From contig NW_003131884.1 in assembly GCF_000003605.2 (NCBI RefSeq), positions 1 through 61,050 of the forward strand: a stretch of 61,050 nucleotides of DNA, read 5' to 3'. Shown piece by piece: positions 1 through 14,399 of the stretch; position 1 is the first letter of the stretch, and the number at the start of each line of letters is the position of its first letter. The notes under the pieces are model-generated. The model was not told the DNA's origin and did no database searches. It saw only the letters and a program-made list of their open reading frames with translations. The stretch comes from Saccoglossus kowalevskii. Taxonomy: Eukaryota > Hemichordata > Enteropneusta > Harrimaniidae. A program made the position numbers and the translations under genes.

Positions 1-836
1 CAGTTCTAGCATTTCCCAACCGTTGTGAAACTATTCATGTTGTATTATAATGGCATAGGATGAGTACAAGTTTATGAGCACAAAGAACACACAACCAAAG
101 TACATAAACAAGACATTACAAAATAGTGTCAAATAGGTGAACAGATTATTCATGACCCCGAGGTATTGTGCGGCTGATACGTTGTCTTTGAGATCACAGA
201 CACGACTTCCCAATTTGTTTGCTGCGCTGATTAGCAAAACTTAATGTATGCATTGGTGAATCAAATCTAGTTAACTGTTTGTCGTATTGGGTTACCTTGC
301 TCCATCGATTAGAATTTGTACTCCACAGTGATTGATGTAACATGATGCAATTAGACATTAGATAAATATGAGCATCTGCTAATCTAATTGCAAGAAAAAA
401 AATACTATATTTCAAGATATAAATGGATAGATATTTAATACCATAATTTGCAGATAGCTACTTAATTCTGTCCCAAGTAGAATTATTACATGTAATTGTA
501 GACTATACAATCAAAAGAATATTTCAGAATGAAAAACTATTAGATAACGTTATAATGTGATGTTACATTTTTGAGCATGTTCGTTTATTTATTGTCGTAA
601 TTATGTATAGAGCGGCGATGGATGACCCGAATGGCATTTCAATATAACTTACTTGAATAATTGCAAGCCTTCTATCTTACCTCTTTCACCTTCTATTTTA
701 GTCTTTGGTCATTCAAGTCAGTTTGTGTCGCATGTTACAAAATAAACCAGCATATTCTTTTCATGTATCGTTTCAAATATTTAGATGACGCCAATAATGA
801 ATTATTTCCATTTCGCCCAATATTAGCAAAGAAATT

Positions 837-844
<8 letters not shown>
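1..844. other. AT-rich non-coding flank
   Basis: No coding frame, splice-bounded exon or repeat could be recognised in this stretch. All open frames are under 75 codons with low-complexity or random-looking translations. Confidence 0.6.

Positions 845-922
<78 letters not shown>
845..922. repeat. (AT)n microsatellite, about 39 units
   Basis: An uninterrupted AT dinucleotide run of 78 bp, preceded by a short ATAC transition. It produces the alternating Ile-Tyr open frames seen on both strands, which are not genes. Confidence 0.98.
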
Positions 923-925
<3 letters not shown>

Positions 926-3900
926 TATGCAAAATCTTTCGACGGGAAAAACAAAGACGTACAAATAGTCATGTAAAAATGTTATTGTAATTGCGTTCTC
1001 AACTATTATGTTCTCTAAGTGTGTGTTAACAATGACGATGGAGGCCATTATTATGGTTCTAATGAAACATGCAGTATGTTGTTCTGACGCGTGACACAGT
1101 ATTGTGGAAATATCAGTGACATCACGTCATATGCGATACATATGTCACCATTGTACAATATCCCGTATGAAAAACTGGCCACAACAATAGCCATTTAAAC
1201 CTGGTTTTTGTTGTTAGAAGGATCATTGATGACGATCAGGTGTGGGAACAAAATAAGTTTAAAATTATGACATACCAGTCACCAAATATCACATTAATTC
1301 ATACACAAATTATAGCAATGTGAATAAAATATCAGCTTTGTCACTTGTACTCATCAATTTACGTAAATATCTTGTGAATAGACACCACAGCGATGATTAT
1401 ATTGAATTTAAATCTATTGAGGTACGCCTTCTCAGTGAGTGGGCTATACGATCACATATACATTACATATTTTATAAGCGACATGTCGTCTAATTACTAA
1501 GAATAATTGTTTGTTAATGTGTGTATCTGTCCTGAATGTCTCACAAAAGATGAGAGTAATGTCCTTTTAATGGAAAGTCATGTTTGAGTGTGTGTTTGTC
1601 TAGACAGGAATCGTGCTAACACTATTGACAATTTGTTGCAATGTAAATAGTGACATTTTAAACATTAAATAAAGATGTCAGCTCGACGTAGTCGCATGTA
1701 TGACCAAGCAAATATGGCTATGGTTTGATCTTGTGACAACTTTGAACCTTTGTGATTGATTTCAACAAATATTGTCATATACGAAAGTCTATACTTGAGA
1801 ATCGCATAACATAATTACTCTACATCGACAGAGAGTGTTCGTTCGTGTGCTACTGCCCTTTAGCATGAATATCACGTTAAATTCGGCAATAAACAATGTG
1901 CGTATTCAGAGATACACGATGCATAATTCTTGTAACGTTTGTAACTCATTGTCCGTGTTGGGGTTAACAGGCACGTCGAGTTTATCTAGGAAACAACTAG
2001 TCAGGTTTGACCGCGACGAATCTGTTCTGGAACCTAAATAATGAGCACTATCTGGATCAATTATGTGAATTCTTGTCATAACAGCATGGCGTACAATCTC
2101 TGTACATGTATCTCTTCAACAAGTCACGAAGTCATTCTGCTCGACGTCACATGGAATATTTGTCATACTGGATTACGTAATATTATCCTTATTACAACAA
2201 ATTGGCGAATAAATGAATGTCTATTCACGACATCATCAAATACAACTCTGATTCACGGTGCGTTTTGGGACGACATGGCACGACATGTTAGCAAATAATA
2301 TGTTTTAATAGAGTAATATAATCAACACTATTACACAAGATATTTCTAAAAAAAAAAAACCTGTGGTGCGTATGCATGTTATTCTCATGTGAGTTCCACA
2401 TTAACATCCGGTACACCGCAAACTGAATGTTCCAAGTGTGTGTTCATAGGCTTAGTATACGGGTATGTACGTTATATTATACCGATGCCAGTACGATATT
2501 GAAGTTAGCAACATTCCATATTCACATTCTATTTTTGAAGTTAGCTTCGTATTTAAATTCAAGTAATAATAAATCAGTATCTACAATAACCTACCAAATA
2601 TGGTTAATCAAATTTATTTAAGCTTCAGTGGATTACAAATAATTATGAGCAATTCAATTGGTTTCCATAGTTAACACATATAATTATAACCCACACATAC
2701 TGAATCCACCAGGATAGTGCTACAACATAATCTTATTTCAATGGTTGTCAGGAATTATTTGCAGATTCTATCGTAAATGAAATAACATAAAGTTTCCGGA
2801 TATAATACTATGTTAAAAACAAACGAAAACACAGTGATGATTAGCGTCCAAATAATAAATCATGCATTAGTTTCAAAGAAAACAAATGTTTAAATATTTG
2901 CTCTTAATCGTGCTAGCCGAATGCCGTGAAAGTCCTTAAAAATAATCATATAATTTCGCATTCAACGTATTGACACATAATGATTGTTGATATATGTTAT
3001 ATGAACAGAAAAGTTAATAGCTCTCGTGGCTTTTACTCTTTTAAGAATTGGTGTTGTTGACTACGTAAATTTCCATATAACTTTTTTTTCTAACAAAAAA
3101 TGTTAGTGTTTGTAATTAAATGTATTCCCATTTATTCTTCAAGCAATTAAGACTATTTAATTTAACGCGTGATGTATTTAACTTCAGTATCCAAATCGTA
3201 CTTTGTTTACTGTTAACACCTCAGTTTTATAGGCGGGTTTTATTATCATGTGGCATTTCCATAAATCTGCGGTGTGTGATTGGTAAATATGCAAGTTGTA
3301 TATTTGAATTATTGTGCGATACATGCATATGATGTGTATACCAGGAAAATGCATTGGTGTGGTGAGTGTTTTTGTGAAAAAAACATGGGTCATTAACCCT
3401 ACAAATAAAACGTCTTGTGTGAAATACTGTATCGACAAAAATGGACAACATCCTCCGTGTTCATTAATTCCAACAATGGCCTATAGACGTCAGCAGCAGT
3501 TCGTGACAAACCCGCTGTTTACGAAGTGCAATGTGAGTGAGAATACGCCGGGAGTAATGAAAGAAATAGTTAGTTAATGTTGCGTGAATACGCGAGTACA
3601 GCTGAGATCGTATGATAGTGGATAAAACATTATTCTCATGAATCTGTGTGTACGTAGAACTCTGGGATGGTGACGTTAATATACATTTATATGACATTTT
3701 CTGAATGAACAAATTAAAGGCGAGAAATATGATATTCTATATTCTATATAAAAATATTCAGCAAATGGAACGACGGGTGGCGTGAACAAGAAAGAATTCC
3801 ATCGTCATCTTCACATAATAGTTTAACCACCTGGTGAGTGGAAAATGTTGGCGTCCGAATCCCTAGGATTCTAACTTAGTGAACAGAAGAGGGTGGTGTT

Positions 3901-5854
3901 CAGCTCCTCTGTGACAGCACTTCGCAATTCACAAACATTCTCTAGAGCTCACAGTTGGATAGTATAACATAATGCCGCCACATTTCGTGTCCAAGTCCCA
4001 AATTTGCTAATTAATCGTTACACAAACTTATATATTATATATAACCGGTCTATTAAGCATTCAACATCGTAATTTCTTCATGAACAAACTAAAAATAAAG
4101 TAGTGTAAATTAGTTTTGTAACACGAGAAAAAGATCACCGTTATTTAAAGCCAGAGCAAACTATGGAAAGTTGCCATGACGTTCCTCTTGAATGGATATC
4201 TCGACAAGACAAACATAACTACAATCTTGATTGAAAAGACATTTCCCAATCGAATGCTAAATTGTTTTTGTTTCAAACATATTCGTTTGACGTGAGATGA
4301 TAAATGTGAATATAATAAATATCTTTACAAATTGTTAATTGGGTACAAATTTGCTGTAGTCACGTGAGGTATGGAAGGAGTGGACACATTTTCCAGTATT
4401 TAGTAGCTTTGATGTTTATAGTTTAGATTATATCAGAACATAACTACGCAAAGACACGAGACGCAAACAACCTGAGACGAACCACAACCACTTGTCTCTC
4501 TCACTCATTCAAATACATTAGCATTTATTGAAAGGTGCAATTGTCTCACGTTTTTTTTCAGATCAGCGGGATCGACAGGTTTCTCAATGGTGACAATTTA
4601 GTTAGGCAATAACGTAGAAGTGGATTAACAATGATGATGAAATAGTTACTAGGCAACGATGAATACAACTAGGCATGTGTGATAACGTACATAGACCTAG
4701 TTATGAAATGATGAAAGTTCCTGTACAATATACCAGATGGTTCAATCATTTCGAAAATGTCGACAATGAATGTGCACAATAAGGAAAAAATAATACTCTC
4801 CGAACGATACTAACTTGTTATATTTTGTGATAACATGCGCAGAACGCTGATGCTCCGAACCAAAGTAAACATCGCACATTTGCACAAAGTACATCCAAAA
4901 TAATTGTGCTTTTCCGAAAACATTGCTAGTCGATGTTTATACTAAGGTATTGTGTTTCAATTTAACTTGTCATTTTCGAAACCGTCGTCAATATCTGTAT
5001 ATATAGTATTGAAAAAAACACAAATGTGTGTGCAGGTTTGGGGGAATACAATTATTTTCGATGTTTTTACCTGATCGTTTTATTCGATGCTTAGGAAAAA
5101 TGACAAGTTGAAATAGCACGCGTTAGTTGTGTTAAGCAGTTTTAGCCTGACATGTTCGATGAAATGCAACATGTCGCTGGGTAATCTCCTTTTATTAGGG
5201 AATGAATAAAGCTACGCATTGAGATTATGCAACTCTCTCAGGATAGTGACAAGGATCTGTATAGTCAATACATATTTACCCAGTCAAGACAGTCATTATT
5301 CGAACCCGAAATCACTCTGTTCGTAGGGTATGTCATAAATTGTGAAATAAATCATGAAATATTTCTGGCGGAACATCGTAACTAATAATACCTTTTATAC
5401 GTTTCAGACACAAAATATATAATATGTGTCATCACTGAATGTACATTTATGTTGACTGTGTTGTTTTTTAAATATAATTTGATTTGTTTTTTCTTAAGTA
5501 AGATAGGCACACCCTGGACATTGCCTTGGACAATAACGTTAATATTCTCCTGCCATAAATCTTAAATGTGGCTTTTGTCTAACTGATCAGATGGGAAGAG
5601 TATTCACATGTCTGTGTGGGAACGAATATATGAACCCTCTCATTAAACCATAATTAACATGGATACCAGTATTAAATAGACCATTTCCCGTTCACTGGGA
5701 TATCCCGCATCCCGTGTCATGCGTAACAATCAGGACAATCACAAATCACAGCGTCGTAGTGGCGTCAAAACGTTGCATGTGCACGTGAAAGTAGTCCACG
5801 GTATTGTCACGTTTAACAATGTCTTATATTTGATGATGGCCAATTTTGATGAAT
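923..5854. other. Intergenic, no assigned gene
   Basis: AT-rich sequence with only short frames. The only patch with any coding look is at 3345-3532, listed separately. Two back-to-back frames at 1835-2041 and 2041-2298 have unremarkable translations and no family resemblance, so they are left out. Confidence 0.5.
3345..3532 (+). CDS. Weak candidate exon, cysteine-containing, unknown family
   Basis: This is an open stretch between a possible acceptor (tgtataccag|G, phase 1) and a GTGAGT donor at 3533 (phase 0). The middle part (about 3415-3530) is more GC-balanced than its flanks and encodes six cysteines, including CVKYC and HPPC, plus an NKT sequon, as a secreted or extracellular segment might. 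The polypyrimidine tract is poor and there is a competing GTGAGT near 3361. I do not recognise the domain and no partner exon was found, so chance is quite possible. Confidence 0.15.
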
Positions 5855-5865
5855 GGGGGGGGGGG
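5855..5865 (+). repeat. G11 homopolymer
   Basis: Eleven consecutive G in AT-rich surroundings, likely to be length-variable. Confidence 0.9.
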
Positions 5866-8800
5866 TATCGCCATATTCCACACTGAATAATCTACGTTTT
5901 AACATTGAGCTACAAAACAAAATCAAGTTCAAAATCAAATTATTCGATTTTAACGTACGGCAGGCGTCCAGTAAGCGACATTCACTCCTTACATGAGATC
6001 TCTTGAACTGGCTATGACATCTACCTATAAATTCGAACCATTAAATGTATTTGTACGTATTTGCCTGAATTTGCGTCACAAACTATGAATCCCCTTTGTC
6101 TGCTTAGAAAAATAATAGTTTATAGTGAAAATATATGTAATACTAAAATCAAGTCATGTATGTCCACCGACGAACCGTGGACAACAAATCGTCCCATTTG
6201 TTTGCGTGTTTAACAATAATCATCACTCATCATTTTCACTTTCATGAAAAATATGTATCTCTTGTGAATTAACAATTTGTGTTCAATATTTATATATCTG
6301 CAAATGAATGATAATTATTGACAAATATTAATAAATATTGATCAGTTGCATGTTCCTGTTGCTTGCTGTTTACATGTTTATTTTTCATATACTACTTTAG
6401 TTAATAAATTCTTTGATGTGAAATGAACATAGTTGTGCCACAATTTAACTCAGTGCTGCCTTTGATGATTAATAACAGTTGATTAACAAACTTAATAAAA
6501 AACAAGATACATCTTTTGTACTCTCCATTGTGAAACATTGAGCTTTCAGTACTAGCTATGGTTATTGTGGTAGATCTACAATACCCTTTTAGCATCAATA
6601 CCTTCTTAAGCGAAAGTAAGAACACAAGTCGAACTGAATATTGCGTTTTAGAATTATTGCTTTTAGCATCAATACCTTCTTATATGAAAGTAATAACACA
6701 AGTCGAACTGAATATTGCGTTTTAGAATTCTTGTAATACTTAATATAATTACCATGCGTACAATTTGTATCACGCGTACAAACACGTTCTGATTCATCGG
6801 ACTGTCCCCTGAAACATGTCCCCGGGCATCAGAGGAAAGCGACGCAAACAAGACGCTCTGTCGGTAATCTTACACTTGCAGATAAGGACATTTTAATCAA
6901 CGTAAGATATTCAAAGTAAAGCAAGTTATGTAATTGTAAATCATTGTTTTTCACGCTAGTTCCCTGGGGCGGGATGGGATGAAACGTGGGATGTATACGT
7001 ATTCACGCTGGATGTACTTAGAATGTACAATCGGGCTATACATCGCTGAACCATGTCGTGTTGTTAACATGTACATACCGTACATACATGATTTCATCTT
7101 CCGAATTCTACTGGCATAGTTGGGCATTACATCGTATCCCCACAAGTAACAGTTTCAAAGACTGGAACTAATAACGTTTAATTCAGAATAGTGGGTATTT
7201 TACAACTGTGAATATATAATTTCTCGCAGTTTTCTCTAAGCTCTACTGAAAAAAGTCACTCAAGTTGATATGTACCAGGTTGTCTTGAATTGGCCAAGTG
7301 GCGTTCTAAAATATCAGTTGATATGTTCTACAATATAGTTATGGCGTGATATGTGAGGTTAGTTCAATCATGTTTACTTGATGACCTGCACACTTGTGCC
7401 TCATATGCCATAAATATCACGTGGTCATGACATCCGACTTACATCCTAAATGGTATGAAAAAGTGTTCTATGATTTGTTGGTAAATGGGACAAAACTATT
7501 AGATGGGAAATACAAATTGTACCTCAGACGTTGTCAGGCAAGAGGGCTTTAGACTATATTGACTGAGTCAATGAATAGTTTCTTGTTAAATTTCTTGTTT
7601 TGCAAGCAGTATATATCAAGCTATTTGATAAGTGTTTTCTTATTCCTATTCTATGGGGTTTTCTTATTCTTATTTTATCAAGTCGAAAATATCTGATGCA
7701 TGCCTTATTAAAACATATGTTTTAATGCAGTAATAATTTCAACAGAGAAAATCAGAGAAGAAAAACTTCGGATTTTGGCTGGAAAGGATTTATAATTCAA
7801 TCTCCCACCAGGATAATAACGAGGTAGATGTATAATAATATATTGTAGTATGTTTGGTTGTTTTGATCAACTTATATCTAGTTATATAAACCTCAAGGAA
7901 TCAGGTACCACATATGATAAAATAGTTTAAATTATGTCAGCGCATATATTTACATAATTGATTTTATTGTGAACGAGTAGCTGTTAAGAGTCAGACTTCC
8001 CCTTGCAGCATTATCACTAAATAGTCCATGGTAATTATAATACATATATTATACCAATTGATCCAATTAGAACCGTATTACCTTCATATATTTACAATAT
8101 TACTCAATCATTATCACCCAATCATTATTTTTGTTATTTATTCCCGCCAAAAAATCTAAATCAATCAATCAAATCGGCAGGGGTAATAGCCAGGTAATGC
8201 AGCAGTATGTCAGTTCAAGTTGCCCGAGAAAGTATCGTGATGTGTTACAATATAACGATGAAAGAGCTGCCAAAGCTGTGACGGATAGTTGTTTTATTGA
8301 CTTCATTATAGGCTTCTTTGAAGTAATGACAGATGGTTGGTACATATGTACCCCGTAGACGATGCTGAGAACAGCAGTGCTCTCCTCGAGGCATTGTAAC
8401 ATTTCCAACGTACACATCGCATAAAACATTATTCACAATGTAGAAGTTTCTTTCAGCAAATCATGTCAATAAAATATCAGATAAAATGAATTAAAAACGT
8501 TTTGTTTTGAAAACGGACACAGCTATAATTTATTTAATTTAATTTTTCCACTATTTCCCCTAATGTGTTCTCGATTTGAAATAATGAGATTTTTCTAATA
8601 TAAAGAAAATTAAAATCTTGATGCTATTTAACAATTTAACACGACCTGTGTAATGAAGACCGTGCACCGTGTGCGTGCTACTGTGTTAATGATATGTACT
8701 TTACAATTGTAGATAACTTCATCTTTTTTTCATATGTGTAAAATCAACACAATTGTCCCATAATCAGAGCTCAATTGATGCAGGGAATTGTTCCACATAG

Positions 8801-11800
8801 TTGTATTACTTCCTTGGCTTATTGGATTGTTTGTCAATAATTATCATCCACGTACCAGGTTCAACACTTTAATAAATGTATGTTATATGCGTATTAATGT
8901 TATATGTGTATTGTGAATATAACACGGAAACAATGGTCGCCGTTATTTCGTTAAAAGTGAGAAAGACACGAGACTTTTCTTTGCCATTCTCTTTCGTTTT
9001 TTAACAAACTGGTTGTTTCATTTTATACTAGAAAACTAGAATTTTGAAAATAATTCCTCAAGCTTCAAATCATGATATAACTAGTGCATACTGTCACAAT
9101 ATAAGCTACATATTTGAATTACGCAGATATACGTATACCTTCATTAATGCTGAACATAACATATGGAATTCAGTTATAAAACCCAGAGGCATCGCCCGCA
9201 ACTTAGCATACTGCTACATCGATGTCCGTGCAACGAAGTGAACTTTATTAAGTTAAGACATCCAGGGATAGTTCCTGTTAACATTACGTGATTCAATGCA
9301 TGCTGCCGCGGAGGTCAGAGAAAATATACGTACCAGCCCCTGGGTACAGTCCATTAAAACATTACGGTGTAATAGCTGGTGATACATTTTTCCTTTGTGA
9401 TTTATATATTAGCACTACCGTGATTAATCCACAATTCTTCAACGAGCGGATGTTTTATTTTGCCCGCAATCCTGGTTACTCTCCATAAATTAATGTCGGC
9501 TCGATTTTAGGTAGGTTTTTCACACATCTGGCTGTTGTTTACTTGTTGGCGTGGTATTTTTAAGAAGAACTAAAAAAAAGAAACGCAAATTGGTCATAAC
9601 TGCTGATTGATTTATGAACACATAGAGTGAAATGTCGCGTCTTTCAAAAAGCTTCAGTTCCGAATTACGTGTGGCAACGTATTAAATAGGTAATTTTATA
9701 GTGTACTGACTTGAACAATCAACGTATATAATTTTAAACATAGAACTAAGAAGATATGTAATTTTTTTTCAAATGATTGAGTATCAACGCCTATTCGTTT
9801 GCGTCATTTGTCTAGATACCAATTATGAACTCATTGTCGTATATGATATATTGTGATTATCATTACACACCCCAATAATCATTCATATACGATGATACGA
9901 TGATATCTATCAAAAAGTGATCAGCTATAATTAGGCCTCGATTCCATGGTACAGAAAATGCGATAAAGGTATACTTCTTGTGGAGTACTTCTATCAGTAT
10001 CAAGGATGAGGAGCGTGAGTATACGTACTGCACGTGATATTATCGCGCAGTTATCTTGTTAAATCACCGCACACCGCGGTACGCTGATCACTAAAGATAC
10101 AACCTGTTTTTATTTAACTGAATTGTGTTCGTCCGGAGACTTAGATATGCGAAAGAAGTAGTGAATGACATAGAGCTCATTTTGGCGCCCTCTACGTACC
10201 AGAAACCATGCCATTTATCGATTAATTCAAATGTATTAAATATGTGATGCATCGAACTATGTTTCAATTGCAGCAAAAAAATGAGTGAAGTGTTAATGAC
10301 GCAATAGACAGGAAATTATGCTAAACAGTGAAACCATCAAATGTACAACGATTACTCAAAGACGAATATTTAAAGAAGTTACATCAACCAAAAGCCGACA
10401 GTCCATGATGCGTTCAGTCAACTCATTGCCGTGTTAAAGACGGTCTGCACGATTTCTCCATGCATAGTGAATAATTTTCGTAGTTCATAGTGATCATTTA
10501 ATGGTACGCGATGGAAATGCGTATATTACAATAAAATATACCCGTATTTAAACTCCTAAGGCAATATACATGTATAGATTCTAAAATATACGCACTGTCA
10601 ACATCGTGCATCGTAGATATAACTGTCAACTAATTAACATTTAATTTGCGGAATAATCAATTTCATTCAGAATTAGTCCGTGTATAATTTCCCTATTATT
10701 TCTAATTTCAACGTGTCTGAATAAAAATGGCTTTGGTTTTTGTGTGTAATGTCATTCCCTTCTGAGCGGAAAATTAGGTTAGACACATGTTTGCGAATCG
10801 CGTGTTTTTTTTCGGCGCCAGGTAACTCGTCTAATGTTACACTAAATTTGGTGTTTTAAACAGTGTTGTCAGTTCAAATCCGTGATGTGTATGAACGGAT
10901 ACTAGTAATATTACATTGGTGGCAATGGAGAGATTTTAAAATGTTAAAGATGGATAAAATTTTGGGGGATATAGAGAAATCTGGTTGCGCAGAGACAGTA
11001 ATGTATTGTTGGAGTACATTGCCTTAAATAAACGTTACTTGTAGTACAATGTATCAATTTGTGTATATTTCGACATCCTAATATTGCAGTATCACGTTTA
11101 TCATGTTGTTAGAAGTTGCTGCGCTATCATTACTTATATTTGTGGTATCGTATGTCCATGTTTGTCACCTAGTATCTAATAACATGGATCGATCAATTGC
11201 TTGGATTCTTCAGTGCGTATGTTTGTCATGCATGAATTCGAATTGACGTTAACGTTCACTTATAACGAGTTAGTGTAATCGAAATAGTCTATTCATGCGG
11301 TTATAACGTGTGGTTATGCTGATTAACGTGTGACCTTTAAGCCATATATACATGGTATTGACGTTGTATTTGTTACTCATTGTAATTGATCGTATGTAAG
11401 TTTTAGAATACTTAGATCTCAACGTCCCCCTTATCACCGTAGTGAAGCTTGTATTAATGCGCAGGGTCATAAATGTGATTCCCTCAATTTTGAAAATAAA
11501 CTGTTTGAATGGATGGTGCTTGTATATTGAATATGGTTTTAAAATAATCGCACCGGAGATTTGTTAGTAGAATTTTAATTAACGATAACCAAACCGTTCT
11601 GGAATGGTTCGCTGACGCATTTAGTATTACAGTTGGGTGCGAATTTTTGTGTACTGGCAGTACCAAAAATGAATGAATCGACTTCATTTTTAGGACGTCT
11701 ACTACTGTGATGAAACACCCAGTCAAGCAACTCTGTTAAATATGTTTAAATCTTTGGATCCACGTATACATTAACTGCTGCTTTTCAAATGTGTCCACGG

Positions 11801-12199
11801 AGCTTATTTGTAGTATATGGTACATATAATACGACTGTGAAAGTTTAGTAACCGCAGTTATAATCTTTTGGGATTAATTACTTTACTGCTGGCCGTATTC
11901 GGCACTTATATAAACAGTAAAGGAACAAAGCTCTATGGTTACGTCAGTTCTCTCTTTATTAATATCTCTTGTATCGCTGCCGGCTGGCGACGGTACAGTG
12001 GAATGTTTTGAAGGCGTAGTCCGAAACAACTCGCAAAATCCCGTGGTGTTATCTATTTATACACTCGATGCTTCAATTTAATTTGAATAAGTTGGCAAGG
12101 TTAACGTAATACTACCACTCAACAGCCAGAACCACGCCTGCTTTACGACTTCATTACTTAAAATAACTATCTTCTCAAAAACTGAAACTTTCGGACCAG
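5866..12199. other. Intergenic, no assigned gene
   Basis: Apart from the 74-bp duplication at 6587-6731, this is AT-rich sequence with short frames only. A 66-codon frame at 9288-9488 contains two similar segments (PGYSPL and PGYSP) about 50 residues apart, but nothing supports it as a gene. Confidence 0.5.
6587..6731 (+). repeat. Tandem duplication, 74-bp unit, two copies
   Basis: The sequence beginning TTTTAGCATCAATACCTTCT at 6587 recurs at 6661 with a few substitutions and one small difference. Both copies run through the same GTCGAACTGAATATTGCG segment. Confidence 0.9.
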
Positions 12200-12527
12200 C
12201 TGCTTTAGAGCTAGCAGCAGTGAATTACGGCCAGTCACACCATGCCTAGCCTCTTATTACTGCCGAGAATTTACCAGCTGTGACGTTATCGCTGATTGGC
12301 TACTCGCGCTGTGAATCATTTGGTCGGCGTTTAAGTTAAATCGTGGTGATGGTTACGACACATAAATCACGAGCACAACAGTTGATAGACAGTTGTCTTA
12401 GTTCCCATCTGATAGACGACATTCTCTCAACCCTGGTCACCTGTTCCATTGTCAAGGTAGAATGTACTCTAGTGTGTAATGTTAAGTGAGAAGTCAGCTG
12501 GAGGAACTCGTGTCTTGCCACACCAAG
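12200..12527 (+). promoter_or_regulatory. Candidate upstream promoter and non-coding first exon
   Basis: This is a relatively GC- and CpG-rich patch in AT-rich surroundings. It contains a CRE-like GTGACGTTA near 12290, an inverted CCAAT box (ATTGG, 12295-12299) and CpGs in the following 30 bp. It ends at ACCAAG|GTTTGT, a fair 5' splice site with the GT at 12528-12529. It could be a remote 5' UTR exon of the receptor that starts at 14815. No transcript evidence is available and the call is inference. Confidence 0.2.
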
Positions 12528-14399
12528 GTTTGTTTCGACTTAATCAGTTAATTACAGTGCTGTTTTTGAGCACTTATTAATTCGGAATGCAAGCAAAAAA
12601 TGCTGCAATATTTATATTTGGACAACGCCAACTGATGAAGATAATTTATGTAAAATTGTTTCCGATATCAGTGTGTTTTCATTTTAAAGTTATATTTCTG
12701 ATTTCAAATTCCCTTACCCTTGACAGTCACGTACGGTTCTTTTATAAATGGTAAACATGTCATCAGTGTTTATATGAATATTTGCACCTATTGGTAGAAC
12801 GGTCATATGATATTGAATACATACTAGCCATTTCGTTTATTTTATTTTATTTTATTGCGCATGTCCGTCTGGTTGTTGTAGGTCCTCGTTCATTGCCCTC
12901 TATTTACCGTGTGATTATATGCGCGCAATATGCCTGGCATATCTCTAGCAGTTTTTTAGAACATGTGTGTTATTCGGTATTACAATACAAATGCTGACCC
13001 AGCCAAAGTCGATACCCAGATTTGTTCGCCTCAGTCAGCAATGCAAACCTCTATCAACCGCGGCGGTTGTGTAGTTATTATTACAGCCCCTCTGTGATAA
13101 AACACACATTTTGTAATAAAAATGCAAGGGATTTCACTTTCCGCAGTTCCTAATAACAACATTCAGCGACTTCCCGTTCAAATTTGGTATTATTTGTTGA
13201 CATTTCTCATGGTTAGTTTGCATTTTTATATTCTATAATACCTTCTAAAATCCCTCATATAATTATTATTTTAATATGGAAGCTCTTGACAACCAACTGG
13301 CACCAAAAGTCGCAACATTTACATGCGACGTGCGGGTACAAAGCAAAACACTGGGCTCAGTCAGATCAAAACAAAGCAAGACAAGAAAAAAAAACACATT
13401 TTCGGTCAAATGAACAATTTAATTTGTTTAACATAAATACACGAAACATGAGGATTCACTACTTTCATTATATAAATATAAGTACTAACCATCCATCATA
13501 CAACGAAGATACTAGTTGTATGTAGTCGTGTTGTTATTTGTATTATTATACCAAATAAATGATCATTTTGTAAAAGACTGCACTGCAAGATCTATCATGT
13601 CCCAGTCTCCAATGACAATATGCAATTTGTTTTTACATTCACAAGTAATTATTTCATCGCACATACGAAAACGGTATACCGCGGTCTTTCGGACATTAAT
13701 AAAACGCATTAGCAACACATTTCCAATTAAGTGAACTTTTAATCCAATCCACATTAGACAGGATTTCTGGTCTATGCACCTCGCGTATAAAGTTGCCGTT
13801 CCTGTTTGTTGTACTGCCCTCAATAGTATTTAATATTATACACAGAGATACTAATAACAATGACGACAGAAAATTTATTTTATTTTCATTAAATAAGTTG
13901 GGAAACATTTCTGCTGATTTCAAAAACCTTTGGCGGCTGTTACTACAAAATGTGCGTCCATCAACGCGCTTAGACGTCACGTATAATCAGCATAAATTAT
14001 ATAACTCGCAAGCGTAAGATCTATGACATCATAAGTATATATTGTGTTATATTATGGGTGTGACCACTATATTGATACTAGCACGGTAATCTGTTATGTA
14101 TATAATGTGTTGCGTTGCGTATTGCTCGTCAAAACTACTACGTATTAACAATGAAAAAACAGTCGGTGTTCCGCCGTTGGATTTTAAACGAGACGTCTAT
14201 TAAAGTATTTGTTTTCACGTCACACACAGTAGACGTGGGAGGTCGCAATTTACTAACCCGCAGCCGGCACAAATCATCATATAATAGTACAACGGGTAAT
14301 CATGACGTAAACGGCTACATTGTGCTCTATCAATCACCACAATCTCTTAATATTTCTTCATTTCTTAAAGGTGTGTATGCGACTATATTGGTGGACACT
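12528..14399. other. Upstream region of the receptor gene, no assigned coding content
   Basis: AT-rich sequence between the candidate first exon and the proximal region. It has overlapping short frames on both strands near 13.5-14.0 kb with no recognisable product. If 12200-12527 is a first exon, this is its intron. Confidence 0.4.
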
